From Streptomyces spiroverticillatus (GTDB lineage Bacteria; Actinomycetota; Actinomycetes; Streptomycetales; Streptomycetaceae): a stretch of DNA of 64,000 bases. The stretch covers positions 310,001 through 374,000 of the forward strand of contig BMUX01000005.1 in assembly GCA_014650415.1 (NCBI GenBank). The letters run 5' to 3'. Position 1 is the first letter of the stretch; the number at the start of each line of letters is the position of its first letter. The translations under genes and the position numbers were made by a program. A model generated the notes under the pieces. The model did not search any database and was not told where the DNA came from. It saw nothing but the letters and a program-made list of their open reading frames with translations. Positions 24,239 through 32,115 of this stretch are shown here, one piece after another.

Positions 24239-25410
24239 GGGCGTCCTTGGGGGTGGAGCGGTCGGGTGGCACCTGCGGCAAGGGCGGAGTCGATGATCGT
24301 GGTGTTGCGCTGCGGCTGGTGCGGGCGGGCCGTCAGGGCCGCCTGGATCAGGAGTTCACGTACCTGCGGTTCCGCGAAGTGGCCTCCGGCCACCAGCCCG
24401 CCCGCCGTGTACGCGGCCCTGTTGAGCTTCTCGGAGAAGCTCGCCCCCTCCGGGATCGCCGCACAGGCCGCGACCTCGGCCAGGAGAGGCTCCAGAAGCC
24501 GCTGTGCCGCCCTGGGAGCACTCGGGACGCGCAGGCGGGGGAAGGGGACGGTCGAGGGCGCCAGAGGGGCCTTCAGGGCTTCCAGTGGCTTCTGTGGGGT
24601 CCTGAGCGCCCTCGGGGCCTGTACGTCGCCGGGGGCCCGCGTGACGGCGGGAGCCTGGGCCCGGACCTGGACGACATGCCCGGTCCGGGTCAGTTCGTCG
24701 GCGAGCCAGTCGGGCAGGGGCGCCGGCATCCGGGCGTCGCCGACCGGCGCGTAGGTCCCCTGGGGGATCCGGTTCGTGGGCGCGACGATGTAGCCGTTGT
24801 CCGCACGGATGTCGACCTGCCAGGCCAGGGCGACCTTGGGGCTCGAACCCGTGGAGGAGCGGAAGCGGGTCTCGGGGCGGGTGTTCCGGTACCAGATGTG
24901 CAGACCTCCCGAGGGAGTGCGTACGCGGAGAGTCGTTTCGTCCTTCGCCGGGTCCTGGTGGCCGCGGTAGGCCGCCAGCAGGGCCAGCGTGTCGAAACCC
25001 GAGGCGAGTCCCGTCAGGTCGACGCGCGGGTCGATGTGAATGCCCGGCAGGAGCCGGTTGCGGTGCGGCACTTCGGCGCTGTGCGCATCCACGTCCAGCA
25101 CGACGAGTCCTGCGGGGCCGCAGGCGACGCCCACTCCCATCGTCGGGTGCTCCCCCCACCAGTCGTCGATCCGGGCCGCGTTGGTGGTCGCGGCCCGGAA
25201 ACCGTGGCACCAGCGGCCTGCGGGGATGCAGGGGCAGTCCCGGGTCTGGTGACCGATCTCCCTGCATTTGTTGCAGTTGGCGGCAGGTGTCTTCCGGCCC
25301 GGAGCCAACGGGTGCACCGGCCAGCCGTTGCCTGCGCACCAGCGGGCAACGTCGTGTGCCCGCACAGTCCCTGGAGGGACTGGGGTACTGGTCTCACCGT
25401 GGCGCGGCAC
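24235..25410 (-). CDS. Bifunctional DNA primase/polymerase (PrimPol) with a Cys/His knuckle
   Basis: 391 residues from a GTG at 25410. The N-terminal PrimPol domain shows the metal-binding DxD motif VVLDVDAH (Asp 106 and 108) and the TPSGGLHIWY motif (His 171), both needed for primer synthesis in this family. Inserted before the active site is a Cys/His cluster, CNKCREIGHQTRDCPC (residues 46-61), resembling a retroviral-type zinc knuckle. The C-terminal ~170 residues are a Pro-rich linker plus helical domain. It is coupled to the SF3 helicase. Its upstream region holds the iteron-like array, so the protein probably acts at that origin. Confidence 0.92.
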   Translation of the reverse strand: MPRHGETSTPVPPGTVRAHDVARWCAGNGWPVHPLAPGRKTPAANCNKCREIGHQTRDCPCIPAGRWCHGFRAATTNAARIDDWWGEHPTMGVGVACGPAGLVVLDVDAHSAEVPHRNRLLPGIHIDPRVDLTGLASGFDTLALLAAYRGHQDPAKDETTLRVRTPSGGLHIWYRNTRPETRFRSSTGSSPKVALAWQVDIRADNGYIVAPTNRIPQGTYAPVGDARMPAPLPDWLADELTRTGHVVQVRAQAPAVTRAPGDVQAPRALRTPQKPLEALKAPLAPSTVPFPRLRVPSAPRAAQRLLEPLLAEVAACAAIPEGASFSEKLNRAAYTAGGLVAGGHFAEPQVRELLIQAALTARPHQPQRNTTIIDSALAAGATRPLHPQGRP

Positions 25411-26575
25411 GCGGTCGTCCTTGTCGGGGTCAGAGGTCGTGCGTTCTAGTGCTTTCAGTCCCTGTCAGTAAAAGCGCTGGTCAACGCCCTATTGGCACCT
25501 GCATGAGGGACTGAAGGGACTGAACTTTCCTATGAGCTCCTGAGCCTAGCGCAAGGGTGGGCAATCTCCGCGGGGAACTGCCGTTGTATCAGTTCTTCAG
25601 TCCCTTGAGTCCCTTTGAGCCCTCGGCGGGTGGGCGATCTTCGTACCGGCCTGGTCATGGCCTGGTACCGGGGCGTCCTGCGGGGGCGTCGGGTGCCCCC
25701 TGACCGTACGTCGTACACATATCCGGCAGTAGGTCTTTTCTCCGTCCTTCCTGCGAGAGGGACGGAAGGGTCGGGGACGGAACGGTTCAGTCCCTCCCCT
25801 TCAGTCCCTCGGTAAACCTGCAGGTCAGCGGGTTGTCCGTGCATCAGACGGGGACTGAAAGGGACTGAAGGGACTCAAAATCCTAGTTATGAGCGCTCCA
25901 AGCACATACCTGCCTTCTACACGCGTCCGCATACACACGCGCACACAATTGGGATGGATACTGCAAAGTTGAGTCCCTTCAGTCCCTCAGTCCCTTGATC
26001 AGATTGCGCTTAACCCCTCTGACCTGGCCTTTTACCGAGGGACTGAACGGAGGGACCGAACTGTTCCGTCCCTGCGGCTTCAGTCCCGAGCACGCGTCGC
26101 CCGTACCAGGAATGAACCTCACGACCGAAGAAGGCACAGGTGTTCCCAAGTCGGAACTTCAGTCCCTTCCGGTCCCTGCCTGCCGGCTTCAGTCCCTCGC
26201 GCGGACCGCCCAGCAGGTTTCCGGCGACAGCAACGGGTGCTCAGGAGACGGGCCTGGCGGTCAGCCCTGCCGCAGGGACCACGTGCGTACAGGAAGCCCA
26301 GGGGGACTGAGGGACTCAAGGACTGGGAAAATCAACTGCGGCACGGATGCGTCGGGTCTTTCCCGGCTGTGCTTCGCCGCCCTCGGTCCGTCGACTGTGT
26401 CCCGTCAGGACCGGGTCGGGGTCCCTGTTCACAAGGTCGGGCTCTGTCACTCGTACGAGCTGAATTTCGCATCTGCAACGTCTGAGGGATGTTCCTGCGA
26501 TGTCTGAGTGCCGATAGATCGGGCATACGCCTGCCTCAAGGCGGTACAACCGATCATGGATTGGGGCGTACGCGC
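25411..26575. other. Candidate replication origin: iteron-rich region without convincing genes
   Basis: About 1.16 kb separates the leftward primase operon from the rightward RsbW-like gene. I see no believable gene; the open frames crossing it are composed of repeat translation. It contains the iteron-like array (25454-26319), short AT-richer stretches (around 25873-25900, 25938-25972 and 25996-26037), and presumably the primase promoter. Iterons beside primase and helicase genes, with a parAB locus nearby, is the layout of a plasmid-type origin. The proposal is inference; no replication assay or homology search was possible. Confidence 0.6.
25454..26319. repeat. Iteron-like array of AGGGACTGAA / TTCAGTCCCT
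   Basis: Eleven exact copies: forward at 25506-25515, 25515-25524, 25860-25869 and 26038-26047; reverse at 25454-25463, 25596-25605, 25786-25795, 25800-25809, 25978-25987, 26158-26167 and 26188-26197. About eight one-mismatch copies adjoin them (25605, 25850, 25869, 25969, 25986, 26051, 26079, 26310). Clusters repeat at a 9-bp period, e.g. 25506-25524, 25850-25878 and 25969-25995. Both orientations occur. Shared one-base overlaps make tandem units of 9 bp. Confidence 0.88.
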
Positions 26576-27160
26576 ATGAACAGCAAGCAGTTGACCCAGC
26601 AAACGGCTGAGAAGAACGGCCGGCCGCAACTCCCGCAGGCGTCGCCGCAGCGCTTCTCCGGGACGACCAACCCGTTTCCCGGCGGTGCCTGGCGAGAGCC
26701 TGTGTCCAGGGTGACATCGGACCGCATGCCCGGGCCGACCCAGGGTTGGGGCACCGAAGGCGTCGCGCATGCCCGCAGGGCGGCGAAGGCATTCACCGAC
26801 GGTCTCTCCCCCGCACCCGCTGCGGACGCCGCCGACTCCCTCGTGCTGGTCGTCTCCGAATTGGTGACCAACGCGGTACGACACGGGGGAGGTCGCTACA
26901 CCCTCGCGTTCTCCGCGTCTGCCGAAACCCTCACCGTGGCGGTGGGTGATCCCAGTCCCGAACTCCCCCACGAACGCACTCCCGACCTGGACGACGGAAG
27001 CGGGGGCTTCGGCTGGCACCTGGTGCAGCTCCTGGCCCGCGAAGTGACGATCGTCCCGGCACGCAGTGCTCGTCCCCGTTACGCACCCAGGTTCAAGACC
27101 ACCGACTCGGGCACGGCACCGGTCCAGGGCAAGACGATTCGCGCGGTACTCCCCCGGTAG
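26576..27160 (+). CDS. RsbW-like ATP-binding protein (anti-sigma-factor kinase family)
   Basis: 194 residues from ATG 26576. The C-terminal HATPase_c_2 fold has the N-box ELVTNAVRHGGG, G1 VAVGDPSPELP and G2 GSGGFGWHLVQLLA. The N-terminal ~75 residues are polar and unstructured in appearance. Such solo RsbW-like proteins are abundant in Streptomyces and may phosphorylate anti-anti-sigma factors or bind partner regulators. No antagonist or sigma gene is adjacent. It lies between the putative origin and a tyrosine phosphatase gene 57 bp downstream. Confidence 0.87.
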   Translation: MNSKQLTQQTAEKNGRPQLPQASPQRFSGTTNPFPGGAWREPVSRVTSDRMPGPTQGWGTEGVAHARRAAKAFTDGLSPAPAADAADSLVLVVSELVTNAVRHGGGRYTLAFSASAETLTVAVGDPSPELPHERTPDLDDGSGGFGWHLVQLLAREVTIVPARSARPRYAPRFKTTDSGTAPVQGKTIRAVLPR

Positions 27161-27217
27161 CGAACGGCTTTTCCCGTACGGCAGTCACAGCCCGGACTCG
27201 CCGCTTAGCGTGAACTT

Positions 27218-27664
27218 ATGATCGAGCCCTCCGCCTCAGAACCTTGGGAAGCGTCCGCGCCCGGTGTCCTGCGACTGCCATCCGGACGACTGGTCAGGGG
27301 GCGAGGACTACGCGGTCCCCTGCCTGCGGGACCCTCGCCGACGTACGCGATCTACCTTCTCGGCAAGCGGCCTCCCGAAGTCCCCTGGGAAGCCGCTTGG
27401 CTGCGGTGGCCCGACTTCCGGCTGCCCGCCGACCGCGTCCAGGCCCGGGAACTGCTGACCGAGGCCTTGGCAAGGGCGACCGGCGACCGGATTGAGCTGG
27501 CCTGTGCAGGCGGGCGTGGACGCACGGGCACCGCACTGGCCTGTCTCGCGGTCCTCGACGGTGTCCCGCCCGAGGACGCGGTCGGATTCGTGCGCGAGCA
27601 CTACGATCCCCATGCCGTCGAGACCCCTTGGCAGAAGCGCTACGTCCGCCGCTTCACCGCCTGA
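27218..27664 (+). CDS. Protein tyrosine phosphatase-like protein
   Basis: 148 residues. The P-loop CAGGRGRTG (ACAGGRGRTGTALACLAVLDG) fits the Cys-x5-Arg signature of dual-specificity/tyrosine phosphatases, and an upstream Asp in WLRWPDFRLPAD could be the general acid. Gln/Lys residues near the C-terminus (TPWQKRYVRRF) match small actinobacterial PTP-like proteins. It follows the RsbW-like gene in the same direction. A kinase-phosphatase pairing is possible but unproven. Confidence 0.82.
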   Translation: MIEPSASEPWEASAPGVLRLPSGRLVRGRGLRGPLPAGPSPTYAIYLLGKRPPEVPWEAAWLRWPDFRLPADRVQARELLTEALARATGDRIELACAGGRGRTGTALACLAVLDGVPPEDAVGFVREHYDPHAVETPWQKRYVRRFTA

Positions 27665-27683
27665 CCCGTCCTCCGTACGCCAC

Positions 27684-28613
27684 TCACCGAGGCGGCAACA
27701 ACTCCTCGGCCGCAGTCGCCACCACCGCGGCCGCGACAGCCGCGAGTGCGGGCGAGTCCAGCTTCCACTGCTGCCAGAACAGCGGTACGTCCATGGTGCG
27801 GTCGGTCGCGAGCAGGGTCAGCGCTCCCGACCGCAGCAGGGGCAGTGCGTGGGACTCCGGTACGAGTCCCCATCCGAGCCCCGCGACGACGGCGGCACAG
27901 AAGCCCTCGGAGGTCGGCATGTAGTGCCGGAACGAGCTCGCGGTCACCGGGGGCGTGCTGTCACCGGCCAGTGACCGCAGGAAGATGTCCTGGAGTTCGT
28001 CCCTGCGGTCGAAGGACATCACCGGCGCCTCCCTGAGCCGGTCCACGAGCCGGCCCGACGAGAGGTGCCGCTCCTCGAACTCGGGGCTGGCCACCGGCAG
28101 GTACCGGGCCAGACCCAGCGCGCGCACACTGCAACCCGCCACCGGATCCGGCGAAGAGGTGACCGCTGCCATCACCTGCCCCTCGCGCAGGAGTGCAGTG
28201 GTGTGACCTTCGTCCTCACGATGCAGCTCGAAGCAGAGGGGAGGATCCTGCGGAACCCGGGTCAGGGACGGCAGGAACCAGGTCGCGAGCGAATCGGCGT
28301 TGACAGCGATGGCCAGTCTGGTCGGCCCCTGCCTCTCCCCCGGCCCCGCCGCGAGCCCCAACTCGTCCCGCGCCCCGCGCTCCAGTAGAGCGAGCTGGCG
28401 GGCGAACCGCACGACCACCTGCCCCGACTCGGTGGGCCGCACCGGCTTCGACCGCATCAACAGCACCCGCCCGGTGCGCTGTTCCAGGGCCTTGATGCGC
28501 TGGCTGACAGCGGACGGGGTCAGGTGCAGGGCGGAGGCCGCGGCATCGAAGGTGCCCTCGTCGACGACCGCGAGCAGGGTGGACACCTGGTCCAGAGGAA
28601 GCTCTTCCATCAT
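27684..28613 (-). CDS. lysG: LysR-type regulator of the LysG/ArgP group
   Basis: 309 residues. The N-terminal HTH (LLAVVDEGTFDAAASALHLTPSAVSQRIKALEQRTGRVLLMRSKPVRPTESG pattern) is that of ArgP/LysG, including VSQRIKALE. The C-terminal LysR substrate domain follows. It is divergent from a LysE exporter 66 bp away, the classic lysG-lysE arrangement in which the regulator activates exporter expression when basic amino acids accumulate. Two adjacent ATGs (28613, 28610) are possible. Confidence 0.9.
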   Translation of the reverse strand: MMEELPLDQVSTLLAVVDEGTFDAAASALHLTPSAVSQRIKALEQRTGRVLLMRSKPVRPTESGQVVVRFARQLALLERGARDELGLAAGPGERQGPTRLAIAVNADSLATWFLPSLTRVPQDPPLCFELHREDEGHTTALLREGQVMAAVTSSPDPVAGCSVRALGLARYLPVASPEFEERHLSSGRLVDRLREAPVMSFDRRDELQDIFLRSLAGDSTPPVTASSFRHYMPTSEGFCAAVVAGLGWGLVPESHALPLLRSGALTLLATDRTMDVPLFWQQWKLDSPALAAVAAAVVATAAEELLPPR

Positions 28614-28679
28614 GAGCGCTAATGGTACGTAAGAATCTTTAGCTGGACTGAATCCTTGGGGTTCCCTAGCGTCGACGGC

Positions 28680-29312
28680 ATGACAGACAGCACCTCGGGG
28701 ATCATCACCGCCCTGCTCGCGGGTTTCGGCACCGGACTCGCCCTCATCGTCGCCATCGGCGCACAGAACGCCTTCGTCCTGCGGCAGGGAGCCCACCGCC
28801 ACGCGGTCCTCGCGGTCGTCGCGATCTGCGCCGTGTCCGATGCGGTCCTCATCGCGCTCGGAGTGACGGGCGTCGGTGCGTTCGTCACGGCCTGGCCCGC
28901 CGCCCTCACCGTGGTCGGTCTCGCCGGTGGCGCCTTCCTGATCACGTACGGGGTCCTGGCCGCCCGCCGGGTCCTGCGGCCCTCCCCCGACGCCGCCCTC
29001 ACAACGACCGGCAAAGCCACCGGCTCCGCTCGTGCCGCGGTGCTCACCTGTCTCGCCATGACCTGGCTCAACCCCCACGTCTACCTCGACACCGTCCTCC
29101 TGCTCGGCTCCGTCGCCTCCGACCACGGTTCCCTGCGATGGGCCTTCGGAGCGGGCGCGATGCTGGCGAGCCTGACGTGGTTCGCCAGCCTGGGGTACGG
29201 GGCGCGGCTGCTGAGCGGGCTGCTGGCGAAGCCGGGTGCCTGGCGGGTGCTGGACGGAGTGGTCGCCGTCACGATGGTGGCCATGGGAGGGATGCTGGTC
29301 GCCGGAATCTGA
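28680..29312 (+). CDS. lysE: LysE/ArgO-type basic amino-acid exporter
   Basis: 210 residues with about six membrane helices. The N-terminal IVAIGAQNAFVLRQG motif and the central MTWLNPHVYLDTVLLLGSV motif are diagnostic of LysE/ArgO, which exports lysine and arginine. The ATG at 28680 has little leader and no clear ribosome-binding site, so a leaderless mRNA is possible. It is divergent from the lysG-like activator. It ends 122 bp before parA. Confidence 0.92.
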   Translation: MTDSTSGIITALLAGFGTGLALIVAIGAQNAFVLRQGAHRHAVLAVVAICAVSDAVLIALGVTGVGAFVTAWPAALTVVGLAGGAFLITYGVLAARRVLRPSPDAALTTTGKATGSARAAVLTCLAMTWLNPHVYLDTVLLLGSVASDHGSLRWAFGAGAMLASLTWFASLGYGARLLSGLLAKPGAWRVLDGVVAVTMVAMGGMLVAGI

Positions 29313-29382
29313 CCTGGCCAGAGCCCTCCTGAACCCCTCACGCTCCGTCAAAAGCCGCTGCTGTCAGCCGACACGCAGCGTA

Positions 29383-29421
29383 TTGACCGCACCAATGTCA
29401 CCAAAAACCCCACGGAGGTGA
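29383..29421 (+). promoter_or_regulatory. Putative parAB promoter/operator region
   Basis: TTGACC (29383-29388) is a candidate -35. TCACC (29398-29402) and GGTGA (29417-29421) form an inverted repeat that overlaps the parA ribosome-binding site (GGAGG). Partition operons are commonly autorepressed by ParA or its RHH module, and this dyad is the only symmetric element near the start. Weak evidence. Confidence 0.3.
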
Positions 29422-29434
29422 GTAAGGTAACCGC

Positions 29435-30589
29435 ATGACCGTCCCATACGCCCCGGACGACCGGGAAAAGGTAGTAGCGAAGCTCCCCGCCTCCCTGCGC
29501 CAGGAACTCAAAGTCAGAGCAGCCGAGTTGGGCGTCGACATCAAGGATGCCGTCACCGAAGGCGTGCAGGCGTGGCGTTCGGGCGACACCGAATACCCCA
29601 TCGTCGACACCACCGGCGGCAGCTCCTTCTCGACGTACCTGCCCACAGGCCTGTACGGGGAGTTCAAGGACGACTGCAAGGAACGCGGCCTCCCCTTCAA
29701 CCAAGGCATCGCCCAGGCCATCCGCCTGTGGCTCGGAGCCCACCCCTCCCCCCGTCGCCCCGCCCGCCCCAACGGCGCACGCCGCATCATCTTCGGCAAC
29801 CAGAAGGGCGGCGTCGGCAAGACCGCCACGTCCTCCGGTGTGGCCCAGGCCCTCGCCGAGGGCGGCAACCGCGTCCTGCTCATCGACTTCGACCCGCAGG
29901 GCCACCTCACCAAGCAACTCGGCTACCAGCTCTTCGACATCGAGGAGCCCAGCCTGGCCAAGCACATGCTCGGCGAGGCCAAGGGCGACCTGCGCGAGCT
30001 GCTCGTCCCGATAGAGGAGAGCGGCTTCGCGGGCCGGCTGTTCCTGCTGCCCGCGTGCAAGGACGCGTTCCTGCTCGACGCGAAGCTTGCCACCAGCCGC
30101 TTCGTGAGGGTCAAGGAGACCGCCCTGGAGAAGGCCATGGAGCCGCTGGAGAAGGAGTTCGACTACATCGTCGTCGACTGCCCGCCCAGCCTCGGCTACT
30201 CCATGGACACCGCGCTCTACTACTGCCGCACCCGGGAGGACGAGGAGCCGGAGACCTCCGGAGTCTTCGTGCCGGTGCTCGCGGAGGACTCGTCCGCGGA
30301 CGCCTACGACATGCTCTACGACCAGATCCAGGATCTGACCGCGGACATGGAGGTCGAGATCACCATGCTCGGCTTCATCGTCAACATGTACGACAGCCGC
30401 AAGGGCTACATCGCCACGTCCTCCCTGGACAGTTGGAAGGCGATCGGCGACCCGCCGGTCATCGGCATCATGCCGGAGCGCAAGGAGCAGCGTGAGGCCG
30501 TCCGCCTCAAGCAGCCGCTCCTCAGCTACGCACCCGACTGCGAGCAGTCCGAGATCATGCGCACCATCGCACGGAGGATCACCTCATGA
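29435..30589 (+). CDS. parA: ParA-family partition ATPase with two N-terminal RHH-like repeats
   Basis: 384 residues. The ATPase begins near residue 115 with the deviant Walker A GNQKGGVGKTATS (122-134) and continues with VLLIDFDPQGHLTKQLG and the Walker B strand YIVVDCPPSLG. The first ~105 residues contain two copies of one motif, KLPASLRQELKVRA...AVTEGVQAWRSG (16-50) and YLPTGLYGEFKDD...AIAQAIRLWLG-like (69-101). Each looks like a ribbon-helix-helix unit (strand, helix, helix). ParA ATPases move plasmids or chromosomes on the nucleoid using ParB bound to parS. It is coupled to parB (ATGA). Confidence 0.93.
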   Translation: MTVPYAPDDREKVVAKLPASLRQELKVRAAELGVDIKDAVTEGVQAWRSGDTEYPIVDTTGGSSFSTYLPTGLYGEFKDDCKERGLPFNQGIAQAIRLWLGAHPSPRRPARPNGARRIIFGNQKGGVGKTATSSGVAQALAEGGNRVLLIDFDPQGHLTKQLGYQLFDIEEPSLAKHMLGEAKGDLRELLVPIEESGFAGRLFLLPACKDAFLLDAKLATSRFVRVKETALEKAMEPLEKEFDYIVVDCPPSLGYSMDTALYYCRTREDEEPETSGVFVPVLAEDSSADAYDMLYDQIQDLTADMEVEITMLGFIVNMYDSRKGYIATSSLDSWKAIGDPPVIGIMPERKEQREAVRLKQPLLSYAPDCEQSEIMRTIARRITS

Positions 30590-31899
30590 GCGTCGCCGAC
30601 CGCCTCGGCACCGGCTCCTCGTTCGGAGGCGTACCGCGCGGCCGCAGCGCCCGCGGACGCGCCAAGGCTCTCGTCCAGGGCGACGTGCCCGAGTACGAGC
30701 TGTCCCGCATCCGCCTCGAAGAAGTCGCCCCGACCCCCCTGAACCCGCGCCGCAACTTCGGCTCGGAAGAGGAAATGACCCGCTTCGGCGAGGAGTTGCG
30801 CAACACGCAGCTCGCCGCCTGCGTGGCCATCTCCCGCAAGGCCTACCTCCAGGTGTGGCCGCAGCACGAGTTGGCCGTGGGCGACGCCCAGTACGTCCTG
30901 ATCAACGGTGAGCGCCGCTACCGCTGCGCCCTGCACGTGGGTCTGGAGTCGTTGGACTTCGTCGTACGGGACGACCTGGCGTCCTCGCGCGAGGCCTTCA
31001 TAGACCACCTGCTCAAGGAGAACCTGGAGCGCGAGGACTTCGACGTCGTCGAGCGGGCCCGGGGCGTGCAGCAACTGGTGCTGGTGTGCAGCGAGGAATC
31101 GCCCTCGGGTGCTCGTGCCCGGGCCGCCAAGCGGCTCGGCCGCGACCGCTCGTGGGTCACCAACCAGCTCGCGCTCCTGGACCTTCCGCAGGACCTGCAG
31201 AACATGCTCAGCATGGGTTCGCTGCCTGAGCGGGACGGGCGGTTGCTGGCCCGACGGCTGAAGGAAGAGCCCGGACTCAGCGTGCCGGCCCTTCTTCAGT
31301 ACCTCGGCGACTACCGGGAGCAGGAGGCCAAGACCCGCGAAGAGGTCAAGGCGGCTGCCGACCAGATCAAGAAGCGGGGCCAGAGCGCCGTCGAGGACGC
31401 CTTCACGCAGAAGAACGCGGAGCTCGCGGCGGAGCAGGCCGAAGCAGAGCAGGTGTTGTCCGCGGACAACATGCCGCAGCCGGTGTGGCAGGACGCCCCG
31501 GCCCCGCGCACGCCGGAGCCCGCTGCACCGGTGACGGCCGAGGCCACGGCACCAGTCGCAGTTCCGGCTCCGGCTCCGGCGCCTGTCGCGGCCCCCGCGC
31601 CGACGCCCGCACCGGCGAAGACCGTTCCGGAACAACCCGCGGTGGAAGCCGAGTTGTTGTCCGCGGACAACAACTCCCCGCGACCTGCGGCCCAGAAGAG
31701 CAACATCGCCGCTCCTGACGACGACGGGGACGACGAGTCGGCCGGCGACGGCGGGGCTGCATCCGTACGCTCCGAGGCGTCCCGACGACTCGTGCAGCAG
31801 CTCGGTGCCACCCCCAAGGAGCAGGCGCGCACTCTGGCCGCAGGTCTCAGCAGTGACGAACTCGTCGCCCTGATCGAGGAATTGCACCACCACATGTGA
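30586..31899 (+). CDS. parB: ParB-family centromere-binding protein
   Basis: 437 residues. The N-terminal ParB/Srx CTPase domain has box I NPRRNF (53-58) and box II INGERRYRCAL (106-116). The HTH region follows (ARAAKRLGRDRSWVTNQLALLDLP). Residues of about 290-390 are a Pro/Ala-rich linker (PVAVPAPAPAPVAAPAPTPAPA), much longer than in chromosomal ParB, ending in a short helical C-terminal domain likely to dimerise. The gene contains two copies of the 16-bp palindrome at 31455 and 31656, both read as Leu-Ser-Ala-Asp-Asn. The proposed binding sites are the 11 palindromes at 31.4-35.0 kb. A terminator follows at 31949-31990. Confidence 0.93.
   Translation: MSVADRLGTGSSFGGVPRGRSARGRAKALVQGDVPEYELSRIRLEEVAPTPLNPRRNFGSEEEMTRFGEELRNTQLAACVAISRKAYLQVWPQHELAVGDAQYVLINGERRYRCALHVGLESLDFVVRDDLASSREAFIDHLLKENLEREDFDVVERARGVQQLVLVCSEESPSGARARAAKRLGRDRSWVTNQLALLDLPQDLQNMLSMGSLPERDGRLLARRLKEEPGLSVPALLQYLGDYREQEAKTREEVKAAADQIKKRGQSAVEDAFTQKNAELAAEQAEAEQVLSADNMPQPVWQDAPAPRTPEPAAPVTAEATAPVAVPAPAPAPVAAPAPTPAPAKTVPEQPAVEAELLSADNNSPRPAAQKSNIAAPDDDGDDESAGDGGAASVRSEASRRLVQQLGATPKEQARTLAAGLSSDELVALIEELHHHM
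31455..31470. other. parS-like palindrome 1 (inside parB)
   Basis: GTTGTCCGCGGACAAC, a perfect 16-bp palindrome within the parB linker region, read as LSADN. Assigned as a ParB site by repetition and proximity to parAB. Confidence 0.75.
31653..31674. other. parS-like palindrome 2 (inside parB, symmetry extended to 22 bp)
   Basis: The 16-bp core lies at 31656-31671; symmetry extends three further bases on each side (GTT/AAC). It is also inside parB and in the same reading frame as copy 1. Confidence 0.75.
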
Positions 31900-31948
31900 G
31901 GCTCCTCCCCCGGACCCAGGGAGTACCGGACTCAGGAGCACAGGACCC

Positions 31949-31990
31949 AAGGGGCACGCACCCGGCCGATCACGCCGGGGCGTGCCCCTT
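31949..31990 (+). terminator. Hairpin terminator after parB
   Basis: AAGGGGCACG (31949-31958) pairs with CGTGCCCCTT (31981-31990), with partial additional pairing (CCCGGC/GCCGGG) inside. It lies 50 bp downstream of the parB stop and should end the parAB transcript. Confidence 0.7.
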
Positions 31991-32115
31991 CGGCGTTTCC
32001 GGCTGCCCACCTTGCAGATGCCTCCCGAGTTGCGAGCCGGACACATCCATGCGGGGCCCCGGCAACTGTGTGAAACCGCAACCACCAAGATCAGGTTCGG
32101 CATATCTTCACCCGC

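Noticed and set aside
24790..24806. Half-site GTTGTCCGC inside the PrimPol gene
   Set aside because: The second half of the palindrome is missing (GTTGTCCGCACGG).
25454..26319. CRISPR array from the repeated GGGACTGA/TCAGTCCC units
   Set aside because: Units are only 10 bp, occur in both orientations, are often directly abutting, and no uniform spacers or cas genes are present.
25530..26507. Open frames across the iteron region (minus 25530-25844, plus 25995-26507)
   Set aside because: They consist largely of translated repeats, lack ribosome-binding sites and recognisable domains, and conflict with each other.
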